This document shows positions 43,100 through 54,999 of a stretch of DNA of 64,000 nt, piece by piece; within the stretch, counting starts at the first letter, position 1, and each line of letters begins with the position of its first letter. The position numbers were made by a program, and so were the translations under genes. Source of the stretch: Fremontodendron californicum (taxonomy: Eukaryota; Streptophyta; Magnoliopsida; Malvales; Malvaceae); NCBI GenBank assembly GCA_030761205.1, contig JAULJL010000020.1, positions 1,307,001-1,371,000 of the forward strand, given 5' to 3'. The notes under the pieces are model-generated. The model was not told the origin of the DNA. It did no database searches and saw only the letters and a list, made by a program, of their open reading frames with translations.

Positions 43100-44209
43100 T
43101 TATGGAAAAACAACCTGATGAGAGTGGCTTTCAGTCCTATCCTCTATAAATGACTCTGTTTTACCAGTATCCTCCTCATTTTCAGGAACAGATTCCAATA
43201 TTGCAAATCTGTTGTCTGAGCCCATAGTTCCTGTGGCTGAGGTGGATCCTCGTTCTGTCCCGGATGGAACTGGCCTTTCCAATTGCTCTATGATTATCTG
43301 AGCAGGTAATTCTATCTGCTTTTCAGAGGTCCTTGGAATCGTCTGCTCATCAGGAACCCTTAACTCTGTTTGCTCATTCTGAGCCTTCTGCTTAGGAGTC
43401 CATTTTTTGGTTGGAATTTCCTTTGGCTGGCGAGGACAACTTTTGTTATTGTGACCAAAAATACCACAGTGAATACACTTCTGAGGCATCCATGGTGCCT
43501 CAACTGTGATAGGGATCACTGAGCCATTTCTGAGCTCCACTGCAATCGAATTGGGCAATTCTTGAGCCACATCTATCTCAACACAAACTTTAGCATATGC
43601 TAGCCTTTGCTTGTTTGCAGTTATTTTGTCCATATAGAGAGGGGTGCCAATGGCGCTAGCTATATAGCTCAGACCTTTCATTGTGAATAATTCCAATGGG
43701 ACATTGCTCAGATGAATCCAGATAGGAAGCTTTTCCATGTTGAATTCTAAGGTGTTCAGGTCTGGTTCCCATTTCCTCAAGATGATTGGGCTATTTTGGA
43801 TGTGCCAAGGTCCATGTTCAAGCACCCAATCCCTTGTCTCTGTATTATGGAACTGAAGAACATAGAGATTCCTTCCTACTGGCTTAATTTGGAGATCTCC
43901 ATCCTTTCCCCATAGCATATTAGCCAGCTTATTGAACAAACTGAAATTTGGAGGTTTCCCTATAAATTGCGCAATCAGTGAGTTCTTCCATTGAAGAATT
44001 CCTTCTTCAAATACTTCATCTGGTGGTTTTACAGTAACTTTCCCATCCATCTTCAGCGGAGGAAAGAATCTCAAAGTTTGATTTTCACCTGCAGCAAACA
44101 ATTTCCTCCAATCAGGAGCTGCCACGTCATCAGAGTTAGATACAGCTGACTCTGTTCTTCGTTTTTCTCCAATTTCCCTTGATCGTTCCACCAATTTACC
44201 ACGATCCAT
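43100..44209 (-). CDS. LINE ORF1: DUF4283 and CCHC zinc knuckle protein (369 aa)
   Basis: Begins MDRGKLVERSREIGEKRR. Residues about 75-215 form a DUF4283-type RNA-binding domain (LWGKDGDLQIKPVGRNLYVL, EHGPWHIQNSPIILRKW), followed by a zinc knuckle CIHCGIFGHNNKSC (C-x2-C-x4-H-x4-C). The C-terminus is Glu/Pro/Thr-rich and probably disordered. This is the standard ORF1 of plant L1 LINEs, which coats element RNA. Upstream ORF2 spacing suggests reinitiation or internal initiation for ORF2. Confidence 0.93.
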   Translation of the reverse strand: MDRGKLVERSREIGEKRRTESAVSNSDDVAAPDWRKLFAAGENQTLRFFPPLKMDGKVTVKPPDEVFEEGILQWKNSLIAQFIGKPPNFSLFNKLANMLWGKDGDLQIKPVGRNLYVLQFHNTETRDWVLEHGPWHIQNSPIILRKWEPDLNTLEFNMEKLPIWIHLSNVPLELFTMKGLSYIASAIGTPLYMDKITANKQRLAYAKVCVEIDVAQELPNSIAVELRNGSVIPITVEAPWMPQKCIHCGIFGHNNKSCPRQPKEIPTKKWTPKQKAQNEQTELRVPDEQTIPRTSEKQIELPAQIIIEQLERPVPSGTERGSTSATGTMGSDNRFAILESVPENEEDTGKTESFIEDRTESHSHQVVFP

Positions 44210-44462
44210 TCCAGCTGCAATAGAGGGATAATCTCCAGTAACAACGTTTTAAAAACTTCTTTGCTGGGATTCCTCACCTTCCAATCTTTGATTAGCTGTC
44301 TTCTCCAGTAACACCCTTGATCCAGCAGATTCTGCTTTGTTCTTCCTGTGGATCTGTAATCGCTCTTGTTGTTTCCACGCTTCTTCTTACTCTATCTCTC
44401 ACTTCGTTTCTACCCGACAAGTAAGAAAAATTGATTGAACGATAAAATAAAGAAAAAAATTG

Positions 44463-44747
44463 ATGCACATGACCTTTTACTGGAGCCGGCAGGTGAATCT
44501 CCTGTTCAGCTCCTGGCAGACGGATTCATGGCCGAGTTACGCGTTGATTCTTCTGGCATGTGTTTTGGCTTCTGCTTTTTACCAGTACCTGGAGCACGTT
44601 AGGTATCGTGTCAGCCGGGGCGGGAAGCCGGCGGCGGGGACGACGGAAGAGCCGTTTTGTTGCAGCCGAAGGAAGCTGGGGAGTAACTGCAATTTTCTGA
44701 TTCGGGTACAGAAAGTTCCGCAACCCGGATTTCGCTCGGGTGGATGA
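44463..44747 (+). pseudogene. COPT-like: Truncated COPT/Ctr copper transporter (94 aa)
   Basis: The ATG at 44463 opens MHMTFYWSRQVNLLFSSWQT, then the first membrane segment SYALILLACVLASAFYQYLE, closely matching the start of plant COPT5-type high-affinity Cu(I) transporters, which act as trimers. From residue about 52 the similarity stops; the rest is Arg/Gly/Ser-rich and ends at 44747. The second and third membrane segments, including the obligatory M-x3-M and G-x3-G motifs, are absent from all frames downstream. Intact family members are about 145 aa and usually intronless, so this is most likely a 3'-truncated pseudogene. It starts just after the LINE 5' end and is divergent from the small membrane protein gene. 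Confidence 0.75.
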
Positions 44748-45166
44748 TCCATTTTATCTCTTCAGTAAATTTTTTTTCTTAATCATATTATCCCATAGTA
44801 ATTGATGTTGCTTAGAGTAATTAATTAAATAATTTTTTTATTAATAACTTATTTTTAAATGAATATTTATAATTAAATTATGACATTTATTTAACAACTT
44901 TAAAAATTAAAATTAATAAAAATAATGAACGATTATGAATATAACAATACTCATGAAAGCAAAACAGGATATTTCAGCGGCCCGCCCCACTCCTTTCCCA
45001 TTCTTAAACAATGGTGACGTTAATGGGCTTAGTCGGCCCACCCAATTTCAGAACGAAAAGCCGAGGCCCATTTAATCGCCATGAATTCGTTGCTTAAAAA
45101 CGCGGGCACGTCCTCAAACAACAGAGTTCGTTAATCGTTATCAGAACTCAAAAAAAAAGAAAAAAA
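44748..45166. other. Spacer and LIKE-COV promoter
   Basis: AT-rich; no COPT remnant is visible. The last 200 bp, which are less AT-rich, precede the LIKE-COV start codon. No clear TATA box. Confidence 0.4.
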
Positions 45167-45626
45167 ATGGAGACGAGAGAGGAGCAATTGAATTTGATTC
45201 CAATAGCAGTGAGTAAATAACTGAGAAAATGGCGGCGAATCTGTTTGTTCATCGTTTTCGATTTCTCATTCTTCTTTTTTCGGTTTTTTTCATGATTTCT
45301 TCAACTCCTTTGCTTTTCTTAAATGCTTTAAAGAGATTAATTCTCCATGATAAATATGATGAATTCCAGCGTTATCTTTTTAAACATTTTACTGACGGTT
45401 GAGTTAATATTGGCCGCCAAGTCTTTTGGTTTACTCGTGATTCTTGCATTTCAGACTTCGAGTCAAAAAGAAGTTTTTTTTGTTATACTTCAATTTGATT
45501 TACTTAGTGTTTTTATATGGTTTAATCACAAAGTTATATTCTAACTGATGGGTAGCATCTTGCTTTACCTGGTTCAGAAGTAAAGTTATGGATAGCAATG
45601 AATATTTGGTTATTCTTTAGATTTTG

Positions 45627-45785
45627 CTATCACCCATCTCATCCGGATTCTTCATTTTTCTTAAAGTATAGTGTATAGAATATGATCCTCTAAATATATA
45701 AAAAAATGTATAAAAAAAAAAATTAAGCATATTCATATCTGACACATATTCAATCCGACACTCACTTCGAATCTGATTAACATAG
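45627..45785. repeat. MITE with CTATGTTRCTC ends (copy C), in LIKE-COV intron 1
   Basis: Diverged copy: ends in GAATCTGATTAACATAG and contains CATATCTGACACATATTC. The left end is degraded (CTATCACCCATCTC). Limits approximate. Confidence 0.5.
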
Positions 45786-46525
45786 TCTACCACATTAAGA
45801 TGTATAAGAATAAGTCTGTATAAAGTAACAAATCAGATCAAATTTGATGACATTTTCAGATAAAATTTAAGATGTTAGAGTTCAATTCTTCTGTGCAGGC
45901 ATTGTACAAAGTCATTCGTAGCTGGGCTTCCAAAAAGTTTATGACAGGATGGTTAGCTCTTCTTCTGCTTAAATGATTCTGTTCTTTGTTTTTTTTTTTT
46001 TTTTTTTTTTCAGTAGCTAATTTTAAAGTGATATTACTACATGTTTGAAACATCTATTTACAATTTGAGCATTGAGTCTAGCTTCATCCTAATCCTATAT
46101 ATGAAAAATGTTTTCCTTTTCCAAATTTTAAGCTAAGGAAAGCATAGCTTCCAATTTGGTTTTTGTAATCCTTAACTTCTGCAAGTTTTCTACTCCTTTT
46201 GGCTTGGCCTGAATATCATTTTTTGTAATCATTCATACCCCATTTTCTAGATCCTAGTCCTAAACTAAAGCCAGTAAACTTAACTAATTAGCTAGATATA
46301 AGGGCAGAATTCTAAAATCTACTCTTCTGTTGGGAAAATTCCTAAGGATAGTTGGTCAACTTGGATTGAAATCTACAATCATTGATTAGATGCAAATTTT
46401 GTAGTTAGATTCACCTTCTAATTGCTGTCTGACAAATGATAATCTTTGATTCATGTAAGCTCTAAATCTCTCTTGTCTTCCTATTAAATCAACATGAGGG
46501 CAAATATATTTGACTCATATCTGAT

Positions 46526-46915
46526 TAGGGATCTAGAAAAAAACTGGATATCCGATATTATCTAATTCGTTTTTGCGGATTCGGATATTAGATTTATTAT
46601 CCGGAGCGGATTCGAACATGAACCCTTAGATATCTGTTATCCGAATTCACTTTGGTTTTGACGAATATTCGAATCTGCTTTTTTATACGAATATTCGGAT
46701 ATTCGAATCTGATATCCATTTACATATTTAATTATTGTTTAATTTTATATTTTTATTTTTTTAAATGATTTAATAAATTCGGATATTTAGTGGATTTGAA
46801 TATCTGACGCATATTGCTCTTTAAATCAAATGCGAATTCGAATATAATATTCAGATAAATTAAACAAATTCAGATATTTAAAAAATTATAAATATCTAAT
46901 CTGCTATCATCCCTA
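46526..46915. mobile_element. hAT-like MITE in LIKE-COV intron 2
   Basis: Left end TAGGGATCTAGAAAAAAAC; right end ...GCTATCATCCCTA. The flanks TATCTGAT (46518-46525) and TATCTGAC (46916-46923) match at 7 of 8. GATATCCG/CGGATAT motifs fill the subterminal regions. Its right end is only 22 bp from the exon 3 acceptor. Confidence 0.8.
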
Positions 46916-47329
46916 TATCTGACAGTGTTTTTTGCAGTGTCATTTTACTTCCTATAGCAATTACATTCTACATTACTTGGTGGTTCATTCATTTTGTGGA
47001 TGGATTCTTCTCCCCAATATATAAGCATCTTGGGATCAACATATTTGGTTGGTATATTTTCTTTTTTTGATTCCTTTGCATGGTATAGCTTTCACCAGTA
47101 GTAGTATTATATTTTAATGGTAACCAATATATTTCACAGGTCTTGGATTTGTGACCTCAATCACATTCATCTTCATAGTTGGTGTGTTCATGTCCTCATG
47201 GTTGGGAGCATCTGTTCTTAGTTTGGGAGAATGGTTAATCAAGAAGATGCCCCTCATTAGCTATATTTACTCTGCCTCCAAACAAATAAGTGCAGCAATA
47301 TCACCAGGTAAGGACAAGCATTTCAAGGT

Positions 47330-47664
47330 GGGTTAATATATAAATAGGCCCCCGAACTATACCCTTTTAACGATTTGATACTTAAGAAAAAAAAAATTCA
47401 CAATCAAATATCTGAACTTATATTTTGTTAGCAAATTACCACAATAGACTAATGTTATTATATAAAATGCTGACGTAGTATAATTGACCAATACCAAGTT
47501 GTCACGTGTCATGCCAGGTCAATTATTTTTTTAAATGTTGACCTGACATTGACCTGATACGTGACGAAATAGTATTAAATCTATTGATCAACTAAACCAT
47601 ACTAGCATTTTATATAATGTTAGTCCATTGAATTAACTTGATTTTTTTTAAGTAACAAATCATT

Positions 47665-47709
<45 letters not shown>

Positions 47710-47734
47710 CGAAAGTCAATTTACATATTAATCC
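47330..47734. mobile_element. MULE-like MITE in LIKE-COV intron 4
   Basis: The left end GGGTTAATATATAAATAGG and the complement of the right end GGATTAATATGTAAATTG are inverted over about 30 bp, each followed by CGAACTATA. The flanks TTTCAAGGT (47321-47329) and TTTCAAATT (47735-47743) match at 7 of 9, fitting a 9-bp Mutator-type duplication. Contains an (AT)n run near 47668-47706. Confidence 0.6.
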
Positions 47735-48223
47735 TTTCAAATTCTAGATTCTTAACATTAGCATCAATTCCAGATCAGAACTCGCACGCCTTCAAGGAAG
47801 TGGCTATCGTTAGGCATCCGCGGATCGGAGAATATTCATTCGGCTTTATTACTTCAACAGTTATTCTTCATGGCAATTCAGGTTCAGAGGAACTTAGCTG
47901 TGTTTTCGTGCCATCCAACCACCTTCTATATTGGAGACATATTCCTGATAAGCTCAAAAGATATTATAAGGCCTAACCTCTGTGTTGGAGAAGGAATTGG
48001 TAAGATTTTCTGGCCAATATATCCAAAAACCAGAGGAACTGATATACTTTCTGATGGGGCATAGATGTAATCTTGTTTATAATTTTCATCTGATGTAGAA
48101 ATTGTCATCTCTGGTGGCATGACCATACCTCAAATATTGACCACATTGGATCATGCACATGCCATTGATATAGCTGGACTCGAAAATTTCAACAAAACCC
48201 CTATGTTAATGGCGGCTAACTAA

Positions 48224-48786
48224 ATGGCTATCCTTTCGGTGAATCTTCCGGTCGTTTTCATGCGAAAGTGGTTCAACTTTTGGCTAGTTGAATGGAAGAA
48301 GTTCAAGCATCTTCATGAACTCTGTATGGTTCGAATCCTTGCAACTTCATGTTCACTTTTTTTTTTTTCACCATTGGGGTTGGGTATGAACCGAGGCATA
48401 GTTTTTTTTATTATTATTATTATTATTTTAAAGAAAATAAAAACTTGTACATGCCAATTTTCAGCTTGATTAATTAAAAACAAAATAAGAAACTCCATGA
48501 TATGAAATGGCAACTGAATTCCGTAAATCGGTTCATAGATCCATACATTGGAATTTACCTCAAAAGGACCATTTGCTTAAATTCTAAGTTTTAGGTTGTT
48601 AAACAAACGGATTAATCAATAATCAACGTTACCTATTTCTATCAGGCACATGGACGTTTACAAAATCAGCTCCCTCAGATATTCCGATTATCCACAGTTA
48701 CAGTGGAAAAGAGCTTTTTAGAGCTATTTTTCAGCTCAGCAACAAAAATCAAAAGAGGTAAACTCTGCATGGACAAGATGCACCGT
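48224..48786. other. Convergent 3' region of LIKE-COV and DDM1
   Basis: 563 bp between two convergent stop codons, holding the two 3' UTRs, a T-run and an (ATT)n stretch. No gene recognised. Confidence 0.5.
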
Positions 48787-51700
48787 TTAACTGTTGAGGG
48801 TTGAAAGCATACCTCCAGTACCAGTTGGCAGCACAACCTCCCAACCAGGACCTTTGAGGGGAACTGCATCAGCAGCAGCACTAGCCTTGACCTTCTTCTC
48901 TCCATCACCAGAATCAGCAATAAGGTCGCTGCGATCCAGAATCCTCTCCAGTTCCTCCTCACTGATATCTGTCTGAATCATCTTGTCCTCTGCAGTTTCT
49001 TCATCCCGGAGTAGTGCCAGTAGATCTTCTTCCTGAAATTTTACTCTCAAAATCAGTCTACATTCTACAACCTAAGATAATAATCTTCACAACTCAAGAG
49101 GACAACCGATACATGAAAAACCCAAGAGCTTGTATTCTATGTTACTCAGATTCAGGTCTGAGTGTCGGAAACAGGTATGTTCATTTTTTTTTAAGATCTT
49201 CATGTATTTGGAAGGTACTTGGAGGATCATATCCTCATATCCATGTCCGGATATGCGTCGGACACGGGTGTCGGACAAAAATACTTCAAGAAAAATGAAG
49301 AGTCAGAGCAATATAACTTGTAGTTGAGAGAAATGGAATGGATGATAAAACGAACCTCAAAGTGATCATTACTAGGTTTCCGTTCTTGATGAAACTGCCC
49401 TTTTCCAATCACCACATGCTCTAGCTTCAACTTACTAAAAGCTCTTTTCAAAATGCGACACTGTTAAAAAAACACTTCTTTCAGTTTCTTCTCAATCTCA
49501 ATGCAAGAAGAAAACTTACAACAAAAGTCCACATACGAAAAAAAAAAAAACAGTGCTATACCTCAACGGATTGTGCTGTTGCAAGTCTGTAAACATGAAC
49601 AGGTTTGGTTTGTCCAATCCGATGACATCTATCCATGGCTTGCAAATCCATTTGTGGATTCTGCAATAGACAAGCAACATAATGAATTAGGTTTTAAATC
49701 CATTAACATATAGGCACTGTAGAACAAATAAACGAGGAATGAGAACAACTGAATACCCAATCACTATCATAGAGTATACAGGTGTCAGCTGCAGTCAGGT
49801 TGATACCGAGGCCACCTGCCCTTGTGCTGAGAATAAATACCCTATAATTGCTGTTCACATCATTGAACTCCTGGATCTATTTGCCAAAAAAAAGGCAAAA
49901 AAATGTAGCTGGTTAATAAATACAAGTAATAAGAAATCTGATACTGCAACATGCAGCATGAAGCACATCGATCCAGACAGCGGATCATAATTAAAACGAT
50001 GAAAATCTAATGGATTTCTTCAGGGATGCTTTTGATTATTTTGTTCTTAATGAAGACCAAAAATACACACAGATCAACAAATTTATGTGCATAACATGTG
50101 TATTTGCTTTTATGTAGTTTCAATTTTAAGGTGATTTGAGAAAGAACTAGAAAACAAATTACAATGAATGTACACTATTCATGGACTTCACACATACCTG
50201 TCTTCTCCTTTCTTCTAATTTCACACTACCATCAATCCTACAAACTTCAAATCCCTTTTCACTAAAATAATAATCCATTATATCCAGAACCTTAGTCCAC
50301 TGGCTGAAGATGAGAACCTGTTAACAAAGGTCAGGGAGAATGAGTAGACAGCTTTTAACTTATATTAAGCAATGGGGAAACATACAAACTAAGAATGTTT
50401 ATAACATACTTTGTGTTTGAGCTCAAATAACCGAGTCAACAACCGGTCAAGCAATTTAAATTTTCCACACTGTTCAACGATCTGCTCTACAGGTGGATAG
50501 AAATCTGTCACACAAACAAGACAGTGTAAATGGAGCTACCAAGCATTCTTTCAGAGCAAATTTTCAAGCATTTTCACAAGGGAGGTACATGATCCATCAA
50601 AGGCAGATTCTAGGAGATCAGGATGGTTGCAATTCTTCCGAAGCTGAATCATCAAATTGTTAAGCTTCCCTCTCATACCACGCGCTGCAATATTGCAAAG
50701 GTCAATTATCATACAAAACTCAATTGAATACAATGCAGAATGCTTATAATTAAGATTTTGAGTTTATCTATCAGTGGAGCAAGAAAATTTATGAATATCG
50801 ATCTCTATATTCCGCTGAATTTTCCTCGTTTTCTTCAAATTGAAATGTTAATGTGCTGCTTCTAAATCAAAAGTCAAAACTGATCTAATACCTGTGTCAC
50901 CCTTCTCTTGTAGATAGCCTTCCAAAGTTTTATTAAGCAAATGATCCTGGAAATTCCTTTGATACTCAGTCAAGGAAGCATATAATATGATCTCTTTTTT
51001 ACGAGGGAGCATCTGCTCAACATCAGCCTTCATTCTTCGAAGAAGAAAGGGGCGCAATATAGCATGGAGTTTAGCTACCACCTGCAGGTAAAAAACAAAC
51101 AAGAATTATGATTAATTTATAAAGTATTGTTTTGGGTGCGGGGAGAGGTAAACAGTCAGAAAGATGCATACTTGAGCCCTTCTTTTCTCTTCCATTTCTT
51201 CCTTTGACACTTCACCATTAATTTTTCCCGAAAAATCAAACCTAAATGTTTAAACCATGTCATAAATGAAATAGCAGTAAGACAAGTTAGAAAATCTCAT
51301 CAGGCAAAAAAAAAAAGCACATAGATAAATTTTTCCCATCAAAGAATAAAAAATCTTAAAGAAGGAATATCATAACATGCTTTCCAGCAAATTTCAATGA
51401 CCTAAGAGGCCAACAGAGCATTTCCAATGTTTTCCAAGTATTCAATAGTACTAGAGAACCAAGATTTTCAAGATATGCACTCAGATTAAAATTAAAAATG
51501 GATATAGTAAGCTAACTGAGTAATTGTGGAAGAAAAAGCCCATGATTATGAATTTTACATGGCAGAATTACTATAAGTGGAACCTTAAATTGTAAAGAGT
51601 AAGTAAATTTGTTAGTTAGTAACATATATTAAACTTGAGGGTTGACCAAGAAAAGATAAAGCAACCTACCATGACTCAAATTCTTCATGAGACTGAAAAA

Positions 51701-54331
51701 TATCAGGCAAAATGAAATTCAACAATGACCACAGCTCCGCCAAATTGTTCTGCAGAGGTGTTCCAGTTAAGAGGAGCTTATTGCCAGCACGCAAGTGTTT
51801 CAACTCTTTCACTAGTTTGCAGTTGAAGTTTTTCAATCTGTGCCCCTATAAGAAAAAAGGATAACAGTTAGAATGGATAATTTGCCCATCGACAAGTTTA
51901 AAGCTTTCACATATATAGAAGTACAGCCAGAAGAGTTAGCCAGGCTATAGACTATCCAGGGCAAAATACAACCTCATCAACCACAACATATTTCCACTCA
52001 TAATGCATCAAACATTTCCTTGCATCAGTCATTGCCATCTCATAAGAAGTAACAACTATTGGAAACTTGGGGCCAATTCCTTTAGGCATGTGCTTTCGAC
52101 AAATCTCTTCCCTTTCTTTCTTGTTTCCATGATAAATAATTGCATCCATCGAGGGCGCAAACCTATTTAAAAATAAAAGAGGGGGAGGGAAGAATTAAAA
52201 GATGAAATTTGATTTTATTCTTGTTTACATGAAACCCAATGAATGATTATACCTTTCAATCTCATTCATCCAATTAGAAAGAGTAGAGAGAGGAGCAATA
52301 ATCAAATAGGGTCCATCCATCCCATTTCCTTTCAAATGTGCAAGAAAAGCAATAGTTTGAATTGTCTTTCCAAGACCCATCTGATCTGCAAGGATCCCAT
52401 TCAGCCCATTTTGCCATAAGGAGATCAACCACTTCACACCTTTGAGCTGATAAGACTTCAACTTTCCACCTGTCAACAATGGTACAAGTTCTCTCTGCTC
52501 TTTCTCACTTTTTTCCTCCTCAGTCACGTTTGCATCTTCAGTTTCCTCAGCCTCTCCCTCTTTAGATCTTGTAAGCATTGCTGCAACTGCCCTCTTGACC
52601 TTCCTCTAGAAAAAAGAAATCACAGAACAGTAATGGCTTAATACAATCCAAGGTTTCCAATTAAATTAGAAGGATCTCAAGGCTATCAATGGATCAGAAA
52701 CATACAAACTGCATATTAACACTATTCTCAAAAAAGCTATTATCGTACAAGAATTATTGACTTAAATCAAACTGTTATACAGATAACAGGAGCACTGAAT
52801 AATTTGCAGGTCATACAGGACATGCCAAGCAATAACGGAAGAAGAAATTAAGCATACTGAATATCAAGTCAAAATGCAACAGATATAGTACCTACCAAGT
52901 AAGAAAATAAACATAATTAATTATGTGATCACTACATTACAGCAAATTTATAATATGTTGAAGGCATTCCAGATTGACAGGGTAAATAAAGCAGAAAGAA
53001 TACATTGTTGTACTGGTTAGCAGCTCTTCTTTTTGAACCTCGACCTCTCTTTGTCTGAGCAGCTTCAGGCTTGGGTACATTCTACCAATATTATAACAGA
53101 TAATCAGAAAAAATCAAACCAATTCAAAGTGTAAAAATATATGTGAAAGAAAGGTGAGCGGGGAATACAAATGTTATGTCCTCCATCTTTTCAAGCAAAA
53201 ACTCTGAGTACATCTGGGTTTGGGTCAAAAGCTCATCCAATCTAGTAAACTGAGTGTCATTCAAGTGCACAGACTCTTCAGCCTCCCCTTGTTTTGTCTC
53301 CTCTTTCAACCGAGCTTCCATTAGCTTTTCTTCCTCCTTGACCATAGCCTCTGATAAAAGAGAGGTATCTCCATTTTTGGCATCTAGAACTGTTTCCTCC
53401 TCCAACTTAATGATTTCTTCTTTGCACTTCTCCTTCATTTTTGTAAGAATAACAAAGTTATATAAAAACAAAAAAGAAACACTTATGATAAGTGTTCTAA
53501 CATCAACCTGAATGAATCTAGCATGTTCAACATGCTAAACTTAAACAACAACTGTAACTTGGGTCTGAAATAAACTCCACGCTTATGTCAATGCATAAAC
53601 AGGATTGCTTAAAGAATCCCAATGTTTACAATCATTACCAGAATTAGTTTCATTTCGTTTTCCTCAAATTCCCAGCTTTTATTTCTTTGGTTCAACTTGT
53701 TGAACACAAGTGCATAAAACTGAAATATTTAAACGTTTAGAAAATGAAAAAAAAAAAAAAGAGAAAGAAAGAAAGAACTTTAACTATAAAACCTCCAAAC
53801 CTCATTGTAATAGAAAAATCAAGATAGCGAAACAGAGGTATAGCACTATAGCTTGCATGCATTATATATAAGTAGAAAAGAGCCCCCCAAAAAAAAAAAC
53901 GAAAAGAGTGAAGAACACTTCCATGGAGACAATGGATTAAATACATGTAGATAAAATTCTTAGGGGTTGCTAATTTTTTTTAATAAAAAAAATCAAAAAG
54001 AACGTTATTTCTTTTTCTAATCCTCAAAGAACTACAAATGACCTAAAAATTTGCTTTAAAAAAACTAAAAGAAAAATACATTGGAAACTTTCTGTCTTCC
54101 TTTCAACTTGGCTTTCCTCTCTCACTTTTTAAGTTTCCAAACATAACAAGTTTACCTTTCATTTTCCTTCATTGTCTCAAGAACCAAACAGAAGCAGTGA
54201 AAATAATATTAAAACCTTAGCAGGAAAAAAAAAAAAAGAGAGATAAAGTATGGCGAATAAACCTCGTCTTCAAGAACTGAAGTCGGTGATTCAGCAGAAG
54301 CGTCATTTTCCTTTCCATTCTCGGCCACCAT
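48787..54331 (-). CDS. DDM1: DDM1-type SNF2 chromatin remodelling ATPase (15 exons)
   Basis: Nucleosome remodeller of the Lsh/DDM1 class that gives DNA methyltransferases access to heterochromatin and keeps transposons silent. Exons from the start: 54263-54331, 53169-53432, 53004-53081, 52253-52605, 51973-52162, 51670-51845, 51172-51241, 50892-51081, 50589-50684, 50410-50504, 50198-50317, 49757-49876, 49562-49660, 49356-49460, 48787-49032. They join to 2,271 bp (756 aa; Arabidopsis 764). Landmarks: acidic N-terminus, LDELLTQTQMYSEFLLEKME, Walker A in DQMGLGKT (about 211-218), DEGH box (317-320, split by intron 5), LLTGTPLQNNL, IQLRKNCNHPDLL, LIFSQWTKVLDIMDYYFS, STRAGGLGINLTAADT, DRCHRIGQTKPVHVYRL, C-terminal KGPGWEVVLP. 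The exon 2 acceptor follows ATGAAG and was chosen by protein continuity. No frame break. The last intron holds a MITE. Confidence 0.96.
49137..49316. repeat. MITE with CTATGTTRCTC ends (copy D), in DDM1 last intron
   Basis: Begins CTATGTTACTCAGATTC and ends GAGTCAGAGCAATATA, in opposite orientation to copy A. Contains GGATATGCGTCGGACACGG. Well preserved. Confidence 0.7.
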
Positions 54332-54999
54332 TTTCAAACCCTAAAAGTCCTTACACCAAATAATTTTAAAAAATGAATAAAACAAAGAAAAAATCAAATT
54401 CTTAGAGATTAAACAGATGAAATAAAGCTTTAGTTTCATCCCAAATACAGAAACCGCCCTAGGGTTTTCGATAGTTGAAAGGAAAGTAATACGATTCGAA
54501 TAAGTAAAAGCACGAAATGTATAACAAAGAACCTGACATACAGAGAAAGAGCTTCCACTTTCAGTGAGAAACCGGAGAGAATCGGAACCGTCGAAAAGGA
54601 AAAGCGAGCAGAGCAGCGCAAAGGAGGAGAAAATGAGAGTCTGAAAAAAAATTTCACACGAGTGGAGCACTTAAATTAAACATTAAATTTTATTTATGTA
54701 TTTATTTTCTAATTGACTGCCAGGGTCGGTTTGGGCGGGAAAATGAAAGTTGACAAATGCCCCTAAATTGTGCAATATATAACACTAGATTAAAATCCTT
54801 TCCTGATTCTTTGAAGGGGTATATTAGTAAATTCGTAAATTCTTCTGGGCCTATAATATGTGGCCTTTACTGGTAGGTTATGGGTTCCCAGAATTGGGGC
54901 ATGCCTTGTCCCTTCCACTATGATTTTCTTGTTTTTTTGGGGGGGGAATTTCGAGGGATGGTGTGGGATTTTCAACTTTAAATGATTTGAATTTTTTTA
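54332..54999. other. DDM1 5' flank
   Basis: DDM1 leader and promoter, probably to about 54660; then AT-rich intergenic DNA with a G-run near 54939. No coding feature recognised. Confidence 0.4.

Larger units (their letters stand above)
39432..44440 (-). mobile_element. Full-length L1-type LINE with two open ORFs
   Basis: Minus-strand non-LTR retrotransposon. The poly(A) tail appears as the T-run at 39432-39442; ORF2 (39540-42959) and ORF1 (43100-44209) are both uninterrupted, with a 140-bp spacer and a 5' leader of about 230 bp. The 5' limit near 44440 is approximate, because I could not find a target duplication matching the sequence left of the T-run (TTTTCGCTGA). Intact ORFs make it a candidate for an autonomous, active element. 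Confidence 0.9.
45167..48223 (+). pseudogene. LCV: LIKE-COV membrane protein gene with a one-base frameshift (6 exons)
   Basis: LIKE-COV/COV1 proteins are plant DUF502 integral membrane proteins of the Golgi/trans-Golgi, linked to vascular patterning. Exons: 45167-45208, 45899-45951, 46938-47047, 47140-47307, 47774-47999, 48099-48223. Landmarks are SWASKKFMTGC, AITFYITWWFIHFVDGFFSPIY, VFMSSWLGASVLSLGEW, ASKQISAAISPDQN and FKEVAIVRHPRIGEY. Within exon 5 the expected frame is lost at about 47923-47926, where one extra base lies in CACCTTCTATATTGG. The upstream frame then hits TAA at 47974-47976. The downstream frame continues correctly (YIGDIFLISSKDIIRPN) to the end at 48223. Total length is 724 bp, exactly one base over 241 codons. 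Either a recent null allele or a single-base sequence error. Introns 1, 2 and 4 hold MITEs. Confidence 0.88.

Noticed and set aside
39922..44747. Plus-strand ORFs across the LINE and minus-strand ORF over COPT
   Set aside because: Shadows of the long LINE ORFs and of the COPT-like frame; no independent similarity.
48328..48342. GGTTCGAATCCTTGC, resembling a tRNA T-arm
   Set aside because: No matching acceptor stem, D-arm or anticodon arm at the expected distance.
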